A stretch of 64,000 nucleotides of DNA from Pseudomonadota bacterium (lineage in GTDB: Bacteria; Pseudomonadota; Gammaproteobacteria; Acidiferrobacterales; Acidiferrobacteraceae): the NCBI GenBank assembly GCA_021784755.1, contig JAJYHM010000040.1:1-64000 (forward strand), written 5' to 3'. Shown here piece by piece: positions 59,001 to 64,000 of the stretch. The notes beneath the pieces are model-generated. The model was not told where the DNA came from, did no database searches, and saw nothing but the letters and a program-made list of their open reading frames with translations. The first letter of the stretch is position 1; every line of letters starts with the position of its first letter. Both the position numbers and the translations under genes were made by a program.

Positions 59001-59962
59001 TCCTGGAAGGCGACCGTATGGCTTATGAGCGCCTCTGGGCTGAGACCTCGTTTCGCATGCAGGCCTTGCGTGACGAGCCGCAGAGTGCGGCCGAGTCCTA
59101 CGCGCTATTGGCCGACCCGGCCGATCCGGGCCTGCATGCCCATGTGCCCTTCGACGTGGATGCGCCACTCGCCCCGTATCTGGCCTCGACGAGGCCTCGC
59201 GTGGCCATCCTCCGCGAGCAGGGGGTCAATGGTCAACGCGAGATGGCGGCAGGCTTCATGGCGGCGGGTTTCGAGGCCGTGGATGTCACCATGAGCGATT
59301 TGCTAGTAGGCCGCGAGGATCTCGCATCCTTCGCGGGATTTGCGGCCTGTGGCGGTTTTTCGTTCGGGGACGTGCTGGGGGCGGGCGGCGGTTGGGCGAA
59401 ATCGATCCTCTTTCATGAGGGGCTGCGCGCGCAATTCGCGACCTTCTTCGGGCGCCCCGACACCTTCGCGCTCGGGGTCTGCAACGGTTGCCAGATGATG
59501 GCGCACCTGCGGTCGATCATACCGGGTGCCGAGGCCTGGCCGGCGTTCGTGCGTAACCGCTCCGAACAGTTTGAGTCGCGCACCGTGCTGGTGGAGGTTC
59601 CCGATAATCCATCCGTATTGCTTGCGGGTATGGCCGGCGCCCGTCTCCCGGTGCCGGTCGCCCATGGCGAGGGCCGCGTGCTGTTGACCCCCGACGGCCG
59701 TGGCGCGCTGGAGCGCGAACGGCTCGTGGCGGCGCGTTATGTGGATCACTACGGCCGTCCGACCCAGGTCTACCCGCGCAATCCCAATGGTTCGACCGGC
59801 GGCATCACCGGGCTCACGACCCCGGACGGCCGCTTCACCGCCCTCATGCCGCATCCGGAGCGGGCGGTTCGCACGGTCGCCAATTCCTGGCACCCACCGG
59901 CTTGGGGCGAGTACGGCCCGTGGTTCGAGATATTCCGCAATGCCCGGCGCTTCGTGGCTTAG
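56069..59962 (+). CDS. purL: Phosphoribosylformylglycinamidine synthase (single-chain PurL)
   Basis: Converts FGAR to FGAM in purine synthesis, using ATP and glutamine. At 1297 residues it is the large fused form typical of gammaproteobacteria. Core motifs are [34 protein letters not shown] (split), [22 protein letters not shown] (split) and the second half GSALAQVYG with [10 protein letters not shown]. The C-terminal glutaminase has the nucleophile Cys in GVCNGCQMM and the catalytic His in [13 protein letters not shown] 56069 has GGAG at 56056-56059. It is a lone gene, convergent with the lipoate ligase, overlapping it by 4 bases at the stops. Confidence 0.97.
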   Translation: MTHMTLSFDGPAAVAAFRAERMLRRLTQVAPITAVAARYRHFTYLDGPLSEAEERVLAALLDYGAPPLPIAPESRTFLVVPRLGTISEWSSKATDIARRCGLQSVVRLERGIVWHLASERVLSAEECDRVAALIHDRMTETVLADPADSAALWLDATPAPGSVIDVLGAGIDALIHADRTLGLALSDEERRYLLEAFTGLGRNPTDAELMMFAQANSEHCRHKIFNADFSIDGRPCERSLFAMIRETAKASPGGLLSAYADNAAVIEGPPLGSRLFVDAETRRYITHQEPVPILLKVETHNHPTAISPHPGAATGAGGEIRDEGATGLGGHPKAGLAGFSVSDLRLPDALRPWEVDRGAPERLASALDIMLEAPVGAAAFNNEFGRPVILGYFRSFELESAGAVYGYRKPIMLAGGAGIVRPSQVAKRDLPVGTPLVVLGGPALLIGLGGGAASSGASGGGQQELDFASVQRGNAEMQRRAQEVIEACIALGANTPILSIHDVGAGGLSNALPEIVHGAHRGADIEMRAIWNGQPQMSPMQIWCNEAQERYVLAVREDALALFMVLCERERCPVALVGHVTEDLRLRVHDAHFADRGAPYPVDLPLSLFLGDPPRMKRDVRSVRRPSRAVATRSLDIYEAVTRVLTLPGVASKEFLVTIGDRSISGLVCRDQTVGPWQVPVADVGVTATGYGDTTGEALALGERAPVAVIDAPASARMAIGEALTNLAAARIRRLPDVKLSANWMASAGSEGEDAALYYAVEAVALELCPALGIAIPVGKDSLSMRAQWRAHGDRQEVRAPVSLVVTAVAPVIDVRKTLTPQCVVAGDTELLLVDFGHGKDRLGGSALAQVYGLEGGRPPDVDDPRLLKLFFGVVQALNELGLLLSYHDRSDGGLFVTLCEMAFAGKCGLDIDITGLGLDPVAALFNEELGAVLQVPAASREGIFGALKKKGLLRYTKRIGTVRPGRDIIVRHCGRVFLEGDRMAYERLWAETSFRMQALRDEPQSAAESYALLADPADPGLHAHVPFDVDAPLAPYLASTRPRVAILREQGVNGQREMAAGFMAAGFEAVDVTMSDLLVGREDLASFAGFAACGGFSFGDVLGAGGGWAKSILFHEGLRAQFATFFGRPDTFALGVCNGCQMMAHLRSIIPGAEAWPAFVRNRSEQFESRTVLVEVPDNPSVLLAGMAGARLPVPVAHGEGRVLLTPDGRGALERERLVAARYVDHYGRPTQVYPRNPNGSTGGITGLTTPDGRFTALMPHPERAVRTVANSWHPPAWGEYGPWFEIFRNARRFVA

Positions 59963-60978
59963 CTTGGCGCGCCTAAGAGAGCCGCGATGAAGGTATCGCG
60001 CTCGACGCCGAGGGCGGAGAGGTTGGGGAGGGCGGTTAGGAGGGCTGCGTGCTCGAGTGGCCGGCCGACGAGGGAAGAGAGATTGATGGGCGCGTCTCCC
60101 GAGGCCGCGCGCAGGGTCGCGGTTCTTATGTGGTCGTCCTGGACCGTGAGCGATACGACGATGCGGCCGGTAGCGGTCGTGATCGCGCGCTGACAGAGGT
60201 AGAGCCCCTCGCGTACCTTGAAGAGCGACCGGGGCCGGGTATCGTCGGAGTCCACGACCTGCGGGTCGCTCAGCTCGCAGGCCACCTCGCGCGCCTTAGT
60301 GACGAGGCAGGCGGGCACGGCACGCGACGTGAGACCTCCAAGGAGCGGCGCGAAGGCCTCGGCCAGGGCGCGTTTGACGGCCACAGGTCCCGGGCGCGTC
60401 CCGGTGCGGGCGTGGATGGATGTGAGCCCTTCATTCAAGGTGGCTTTGAGGGGCGCGCGCAAACCCTCATCCGGCAGCTTGACCACGCGATGCATGAGAT
60501 CGGTATCGAAATCGAGCAGGATACTGCCGACGAAGCAGAAGCACCCGTTGATGTCGCCCGCGCCTTGCCCGCCGATCTTGCATCCCTCGGCCGTGACAAT
60601 ATCATTGATAGGGCGCAGTCGGGCCTCGATGCCGAAACGGCGGTAGACTGCGATCGGGGCCTGGGAGAGGTGTCGATAGGCCTCGTCGACCCGGCTTGGC
60701 ACGATGGCATGGGGTCGTCTTAGGACCAGCGTATAGAAGACCTGGCCCGGGCCCAGCAGCACCATGCCGCCGCCGGTCTCGCGCCGCATGACCGGGATGT
60801 CGTGGGCGCGGCAATAGTCCTGGTCCAGGCAGCTTGCCGCATCGTCGAACGCGCCTAAGCTCACGAAGGACCGTGCTGGCTCTATCAGGATCAGTCCCTC
60901 GCCGCCTAGGCGCGCTAGGGCATGGAAATAGGCGATGGGGAGTATGCCGCTATTGTCGGCGGGTTCGAAAAGCTCCAT
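59959..60978 (-). CDS. Lipoate-protein ligase A family enzyme
   Basis: A 339-residue ligase that activates lipoate (or octanoate) with ATP and transfers it to a lysine. Motifs are [15 protein letters not shown] (the RRxxGGG loop) and [16 protein letters not shown], whose Lys should be the catalytic one. The part after about residue 235 is an accessory domain as in full-length LplA, so one chain may do both half reactions. It is divergent from the Crp/Fnr gene and one gene away from a lipoyl-carrier protein at 61791, its most likely substrate. Similar ligases in sulfur oxidisers (sLpl) act on LbpA of the sulfur-oxidising Hdr system. Confidence 0.87.
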   Translation of the reverse strand: MELFEPADNSGILPIAYFHALARLGGEGLILIEPARSFVSLGAFDDAASCLDQDYCRAHDIPVMRRETGGGMVLLGPGQVFYTLVLRRPHAIVPSRVDEAYRHLSQAPIAVYRRFGIEARLRPINDIVTAEGCKIGGQGAGDINGCFCFVGSILLDFDTDLMHRVVKLPDEGLRAPLKATLNEGLTSIHARTGTRPGPVAVKRALAEAFAPLLGGLTSRAVPACLVTKAREVACELSDPQVVDSDDTRPRSLFKVREGLYLCQRAITTATGRIVVSLTVQDDHIRTATLRAASGDAPINLSSLVGRPLEHAALLTALPNLSALGVERDTFIAALLGAPS

Positions 60979-61037
60979 CGGACGGTCACGTGGGCGCAGG
61001 GCGCGAAGGGCGCCTATATTAACAGCAGGGGGCGGAC

Positions 61038-61730
61038 ATGCATGAGGATTTGAAGGCGGTCCACAAGGCGCCGCTCTTTTCGGGACTGTTCCCCGATGAG
61101 ATCGAGCAGTTGCTTGGCCACGCCAAACGACGCACCCTCAAGGCCCACGAGACCTTGTTCGCGGAAGGCGATCAGGCCAGCGCCTTCTATTTCATTGTGA
61201 CGGGCTCCGTGCGCCTCTATCGGCTCTCGCCCCAGGGCAACGAGAAGGTGATCGAGATCCTGATGGCCGGGCAGACATTTGGGGAGGCTGTCGTGTTCCT
61301 GGGCGGCCACTATCCGGTCTATGCCGCTGCCCTGTCCGATGCCGTGCTCGTGGAGATACCGACCGGCGATTTCGTGAGGATATTGAAGGCCAACGGCGGC
61401 ATGGCGCTGCGCATGTTGGCGAGCATCAGCATGCGCCTGCACCAGCTCATCAACGATGTGCAGGCCCTGACGCTGGAGACCGCCGGACAGCGTGTGGCGG
61501 GCTACCTGCTTGGCCAATCCCCGGCCGACGCCAATTCGGGGGACGTTCATATCCAGGTCCACAAGAATGTTGTGGCCTCGCGCCTTGGGGTCAAGGCCGA
61601 AACCTTCTCGCGCGTGCTTGCGACCTTGCGCGATCTGGGGCTCATTTCGGTCGCTGGCAACGACATTCATATCACCGATCGCGTGCGGCTCGCGCAGTGG
61701 CGCGACGAGGCGGGATCGGGACGGCCTTGA
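61038..61730 (+). CDS. Crp/Fnr-family regulator (DNR-like)
   Basis: A 230-residue transcription factor. The cNMP-type beta-roll (about 15-120) includes AEGDQASAFYFIVTGSVRLYR and GQTFGEAVVFLGG. A long dimer helix follows, then a C-terminal helix-turn-helix whose recognition region is VASRLGVKAETFSRVLATLRDLGL. The N-terminus lacks the Cys cluster of oxygen-sensing FNR, and the cAMP-binding residues are not obvious, so a DNR/NNR-type NO sensor is the better guess. Two FNR/DNR-type sites lie downstream at 61725 and 63268. A TATATT at 61015-61020 may be its -10. Confidence 0.9.
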   Translation: MHEDLKAVHKAPLFSGLFPDEIEQLLGHAKRRTLKAHETLFAEGDQASAFYFIVTGSVRLYRLSPQGNEKVIEILMAGQTFGEAVVFLGGHYPVYAAALSDAVLVEIPTGDFVRILKANGGMALRMLASISMRLHQLINDVQALTLETAGQRVAGYLLGQSPADANSGDVHIQVHKNVVASRLGVKAETFSRVLATLRDLGLISVAGNDIHITDRVRLAQWRDEAGSGRP

Positions 61731-61742
61731 TGGCAGTCAAGG
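61725..61742. promoter_or_regulatory. FNR/DNR-type box upstream of the lipoyl-carrier gene
   Basis: CCTTGATGGCAGTCAAGG contains TTGAT-N4-GTCAA, one base from the FNR consensus TTGAT-N4-ATCAA. Its centre is about 42 bases before a start predicted from the -10 TACACT (61764-61769), the class II activator position. It overlaps the stop codon of the regulator gene. Confidence 0.75.
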
Positions 61743-61790
61743 TGGGCATTGTGGCCCGATCCTTACACTGAAATCCAAGGAGCACAAGGC

Positions 61791-62240
61791 ATGACAGAGT
61801 ACCGCGGATGCGAGCTGCCGGACGATCTTTTCTATGACCTCGACTATGTATGGGCGCGCCCCGATGAGAACGGCCTTGTGGTCCTCGGTATCACGGATGC
61901 CGCGCAGACCATGGCCGGGCGCGTGCAGAAGATCCGCATCAAGAAGGTCGGCACGCATCTGAACAAGGGGCGCCACGTGGCGACCCTCGAGAGCGGCAAG
62001 TGGGCGGGCGGCGTGCCATGCCCGTTCGAAGGGACAGTGGAGGAGGTGAACACCGCGGTCCTCGAGACCCCGCACCTCGTCAACATCGGCCCCTACACGG
62101 ACGCCTGGCTTGCCAAGGTGCGGCCTGTCGAGCCCGCGACCGCGTTCGCCGATCTCGTGACTGGACCCAAGGCCATGGAGGCCTTGCGGGTCTGGCTGGA
62201 TCGCTACGATGTCCAGTGCATGCGCTGCGCCGAGCCTTGA
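61791..62240 (+). CDS. GcvH-like lipoate-binding protein (LbpA type)
   Basis: A 149-residue lipoyl-carrier protein. The lipoylated Lys is K70 in ATLESGKWAGGVPCPFEGTV. The start RGCELPDDLFYDLD and the VWARPDENG segment match the H-like proteins (LbpA) that accompany the sulfur-oxidising heterodisulfide reductase system, rather than the classic glycine cleavage GcvH. No gcvT/gcvP or hdr genes lie in the window. A C-terminal CMRC pair (VQCMRCAEP) is an unusual addition and may bind metal or be redox-active. AAGGAG (61777-61782) precedes ATG 61791, and an FNR/DNR box controls the promoter. Confidence 0.87.
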   Translation: MTEYRGCELPDDLFYDLDYVWARPDENGLVVLGITDAAQTMAGRVQKIRIKKVGTHLNKGRHVATLESGKWAGGVPCPFEGTVEEVNTAVLETPHLVNIGPYTDAWLAKVRPVEPATAFADLVTGPKAMEALRVWLDRYDVQCMRCAEP

Positions 62241-62264
62241 TGACGCGAAGACGGAGGTGATGCC

Positions 62265-62792
62265 ATACACATCAGCGAGAAAGGCGCGCCTGCTGCGCCC
62301 GGTTTCGACGACCCCTTGGGGCTCCTGGCGGCCTGTCACGACCGTATCGAGGGGCATTGCGCGACGCTCGTGCGCTTGAAGGCCTATGTGCGGGTCCACG
62401 GTGGCGACCGCGATGCACGGCTGGCGGCCGAGCGGGTGTGGGGCTATTTCGCGCAGGCCGGGCGTTGGCACCATGAGGATGAAGAGCGCGATCTCGCGCC
62501 CCTGCTCGAACGTGAGGGCGATGGCGCGCTTGCTGCGGCCATGGCGCGTCTGATGGCCGAGCATCGGGATCTGGAGCGCGCCTATGCGCCCCTCGAGCCT
62601 ATCTTGCGGGCGCTTCCTGCCGCGCCAATCGATCTTCCCGTTGAACCTTATGTGAGCCGCATGCGCGCCCACATGGAGGCCGAGAATACTGTGATCCTGC
62701 CGCGCGCCCGTGCCCTGCTCGGTGCGCCCGAGATCGCGGCTTTGGGCCGCGCCATGGCGGTACGCCGCGGCGTTATGCCTCGAGCGCCTTGA
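62265..62792 (+). CDS. Hemerythrin-domain protein, probably starting at ATA
   Basis: A hemerythrin HHE-domain protein, expected to bind oxygen or NO at a diiron site. Ligand-type residues are in HDRIEGH, WHHEDEERDL, AEHRDLE and HMEAENTVILP. No ATG, GTG or TTG opens the frame until TTG 62316, which has no SD. GGAGG at 62253-62257 is spaced exactly 7 bases from an ATA at 62265, giving IHISEKGAPAAPGFDDP before the TTG start, so ATA is probably the true start (175 residues) or a mutated ATG. If TTG 62316 is used, the product has 158 residues. It converges with and overlaps the next hemerythrin gene by 20 bases. Confidence 0.8.
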   Translation: MHISEKGAPAAPGFDDPLGLLAACHDRIEGHCATLVRLKAYVRVHGGDRDARLAAERVWGYFAQAGRWHHEDEERDLAPLLEREGDGALAAAMARLMAEHRDLERAYAPLEPILRALPAAPIDLPVEPYVSRMRAHMEAENTVILPRARALLGAPEIAALGRAMAVRRGVMPRAP

Positions 62793-63204
62793 TAGCCGGG
62801 CCCGCATCCTTTAAGAGCGGGGCGACCGCGGGGTAAAACTCCTGCTCCTCCTTTTCGTCGTGGTGCTGGAGGATCTGGCCCACCGTGCCCATGAGTGCCA
62901 CGGCCTCCTCGCCCTCGGCCTGCGCCAAGGCCTCGGCGATCTCCTCGAAGAATCCACGTAGGTCACGATGTCCCTTGCGAAGGATGGCGGTCATGGCGTT
63001 ATCGGGGCCGTGCTGGGCTTCGTAAGCTGGGAAGAGCCAGGTCTCCTCCGCCCCCATATGGCGCTCGAGGGCCTCACGAAAGGCTTGCAGCGCCTGGCTT
63101 GCGCGTGCGAAGTCGCCGTCTTCGGCGGCTGATCGCGCCTCTGCGAAAGTGTCGTCGAGCGCGCGATGGTGGTGTGTGAAGCTCTCGATGAGTTGGCTGT
63201 CCAT
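62773..63204 (-). CDS. Hemerythrin-domain protein
   Basis: A 143-residue hemerythrin with a four-helix bundle and diiron ligands in FTHHHRALDD, HMGAEETWLFPAYE, GHRDLRGFF and HHDEKEEQEFYPA. Such bacterial hemerythrins carry O2 or bind NO, and several are controlled by NO-responsive regulators. GGAG lies before ATG 63204; the longer in-frame start at 63267 has no SD and would cross the FNR/DNR box region. On the minus strand its promoter is read from the shared palindrome at 63268. Its 3' end overlaps the other hemerythrin gene. Confidence 0.9.
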   Translation of the reverse strand: MDSQLIESFTHHHRALDDTFAEARSAAEDGDFARASQALQAFREALERHMGAEETWLFPAYEAQHGPDNAMTAILRKGHRDLRGFFEEIAEALAQAEGEEAVALMGTVGQILQHHDEKEEQEFYPAVAPLLKDAGPAIKALEA

Positions 63205-63267
63205 GACGTCTCCTGGGCGCTCGTCGCGCCGGCCGCTATCATTACCATACAGCCGCGGCCCCGTCAT

Positions 63268-63285
63268 CCTTGATGGCCATCAAGG
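63268..63285. promoter_or_regulatory. Perfect FNR/DNR-type palindrome between divergent genes
   Basis: CCTTGATGGCCATCAAGG is an 18-bp perfect palindrome containing TTGAT-N4-ATCAA. On the plus side a TAGAGT (63307-63312) and on the minus side TATGGT (63249-63244) put both predicted starts about 40-42 bases from its centre, so one site could activate both genes. It differs from the site at 61725 at only two bases. Confidence 0.85.
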
Positions 63286-63343
63286 AGCCGTGCCGGGTGC
63301 GACTCGTAGAGTGGCCCCAAACGATGGTTTGTGGAGGTGTGCG

Positions 63344-63592
63344 ATGGAAGTGCGACTATTGGTCTCGAAGTGGTGCCCTGTGTGCCCGCAGGCCGAGCAG
63401 GTGTGGAGTGAGGTGGCGCGCCGTCAGCCGATCGACTATCAGGTTCTTGATATCGCCGAGCCTGTCGGACGGGCGCTGGTCGCGAACCTGCGTGTGCGTA
63501 CCGTGCCGGCGCTGGTGGTCGACGGCAAGCTTGCCGCCGTGGGGCTGCAATCGCTTGGCGATGCCCTGAAGATCGTTCAGCAGGCCGCGTGA
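63344..63592 (+). CDS. Small thioredoxin/glutaredoxin-like protein with CPVC
   Basis: An 82-residue thioredoxin-fold protein with active site KWCPVCPQAEQVW and the cis-Pro segment RTVPALVVDGKLAAVG. The size and start (MEVRLLVSKWCPVC) match the short redox-active thioredoxin-like family seen in archaea and anaerobes rather than classic thioredoxin. It could reduce the regulator, the hemerythrins or the lipoyl carrier. GGAGG (63333-63337) sets ATG 63344. The stop overlaps the DUF488 GTG, so both are likely controlled by the box at 63268. Confidence 0.88.
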   Translation: MEVRLLVSKWCPVCPQAEQVWSEVARRQPIDYQVLDIAEPVGRALVANLRVRTVPALVVDGKLAAVGLQSLGDALKIVQQAA

Positions 63593-63963
63593 ATCGCGGG
63601 TGCGCCCCGCGCGTCATCGTGCGTCGCATCTATGAGCCGGTGGGGCCCGACGAGCCTCCGCGTTGGCTGGTCGACCGGGTGTGGCCGCGGGGCCTCAGCA
63701 AGGCGGCCGCGGGCTTGGCCGGCTGGGCCCGGGATGCCGCGCCCACGACCGCGCTACGCCAATGGTTTGGGCATAAGCCCGCGCGTTTCCTGGAATTTCG
63801 TCGACGCTACTTGGTTGAACTGCGTGCCCATCCGGAGGTCGTTGATGCGCTGGTGGCCGCGGCATGCGAGAGCGGGGTCGTGCTGGCGTACGCGGCGCGT
63901 GACGAGACCCACAATAACGCGGTTGTACTGCGTGAATACCTGATGGAGCGCGTGGATGGGTGA
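63589..63963 (+). CDS. DUF488 family protein
   Basis: A 124-residue protein of the DUF488 (YeaO-like) family, recognised by RRIYEPVGPDEPPRWLVDRVWPRG, split here into RRIYEPV and WLVDRVWPRG, then WFGHKPARFLEFRRRY, and ending with AARDETHNNAVVL. Function unknown; members occur near redox and nitrosative stress genes. GTG 63589 overlaps the preceding stop as GTGA, and an ATG at 63956 overlaps its own end, so it is the middle of a coupled operon. Confidence 0.88.
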   Translation: MNRGCAPRVIVRRIYEPVGPDEPPRWLVDRVWPRGLSKAAAGLAGWARDAAPTTALRQWFGHKPARFLEFRRRYLVELRAHPEVVDALVAAACESGVVLAYAARDETHNNAVVLREYLMERVDG

Positions 63964-64000
63964 AGCGGTGTTCCTGGCGCTGATCGCGCTCCATGTGTTG
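63956..64000 (+). CDS. Start of a membrane protein (possibly CopD family), cut by window end
   Basis: ATG 63956 overlaps the DUF488 gene and opens MGEAVFLALIALHVL before the window ends. This hydrophobic start with ALHVL is like the first helix of CopD-type or DUF2269 membrane proteins (ALHILAVVIW pattern), but 15 residues are too few to decide. Confidence 0.4.
   Translation, partial: MGEAVFLALIALHVL

Overview
The window is a GC-rich (estimated, not counted, at a little over 60%) chromosomal segment from a gammaproteobacterium. Support comes from a complete dcw cell-division cluster in gammaproteobacterial order ending ftsZ-lpxC-secA-argJ, pilB/pilD-coaE, parE/parC-truA, and a 1297-residue single-chain PurL. 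A cytochrome c1 tail, a beta-carbonic-anhydrase/COS-hydrolase-like protein, a sulfur-oxidiser-style lipoate-binding protein with its own ligase, and an arsenic operon suggest an acidophilic or chemolithotrophic sulfur/iron oxidiser, perhaps Acidiferrobacter-like. That placement is inference. No rRNA, tRNA, CRISPR array, prophage or intact insertion sequence was seen.

Layout. 1-290: C-terminus of cytochrome c1. 291-1374: about 1.1 kb with no recognisable gene. 1375-2870: transaldolase, then RNase P RNA with a very short P3. 2973-20257: mraZ promoter and MraZ repeats, then mraZ-rsmH-ftsL-ftsI-murE-murF-mraY-murD-ftsW-murG-murC-murB-ddlB-ftsQ-ftsA-ftsZ, mostly joined by ATGA/GTGA overlaps. 20433-28286: lpxC, a membrane coiled-coil protein plus M23 peptidase pair, secA, argJ, a Nudix-ThiE fusion and arfB. 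28422-31983: a GNAT enzyme on the minus strand, then a carbonic-anhydrase/COSase-like gene behind a good sigma-54 promoter, an FmdB-type zinc ribbon, and a sigma-54 activator whose N-terminus is a cysteine-rich MetOD1-like domain. 31993-35318 (minus): pilB, pilD and coaE, without pilC.

35482-43170: rubrerythrin, an internal terminator, a GlpC-like Fe-S oxidoreductase, an encapsulin-type ferritin (EncFtn) without a shell gene or targeting tail, DUF3501, then parE-parC-truA. 43249-45414: arsR-arsI-arsB behind a perfect 12-bp inverted repeat. 45476-47337 (minus): bcp and a PIN-PhoH protein. 48055-54498: two large soluble hybrid histidine kinases, the first with six near-identical 92-residue HAMP repeats. 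54678-59962: dapA, a mini BamC-like lipoprotein, purL. 59959-64000: a lipoate ligase divergent from a Crp/Fnr regulator, a lipoyl-carrier protein, two hemerythrins, a CPVC thioredoxin-like protein, DUF488 and the start of a membrane protein. Two almost identical 18-bp FNR/DNR-type palindromes lie about 41-42 bases ahead of candidate start points here.

The best candidates for undescribed biology are: (1) the rubrerythrin/Fe-S/shell-less EncFtn/DUF3501 operon coupled to topoisomerase IV; (2) the self-contained Crp/Fnr-hemerythrin-LbpA regulon; (3) the sigma-54/MetOD1 unit controlling a COSase-like enzyme; (4) the poly-HAMP kinase with its homogenised 276-bp repeats.
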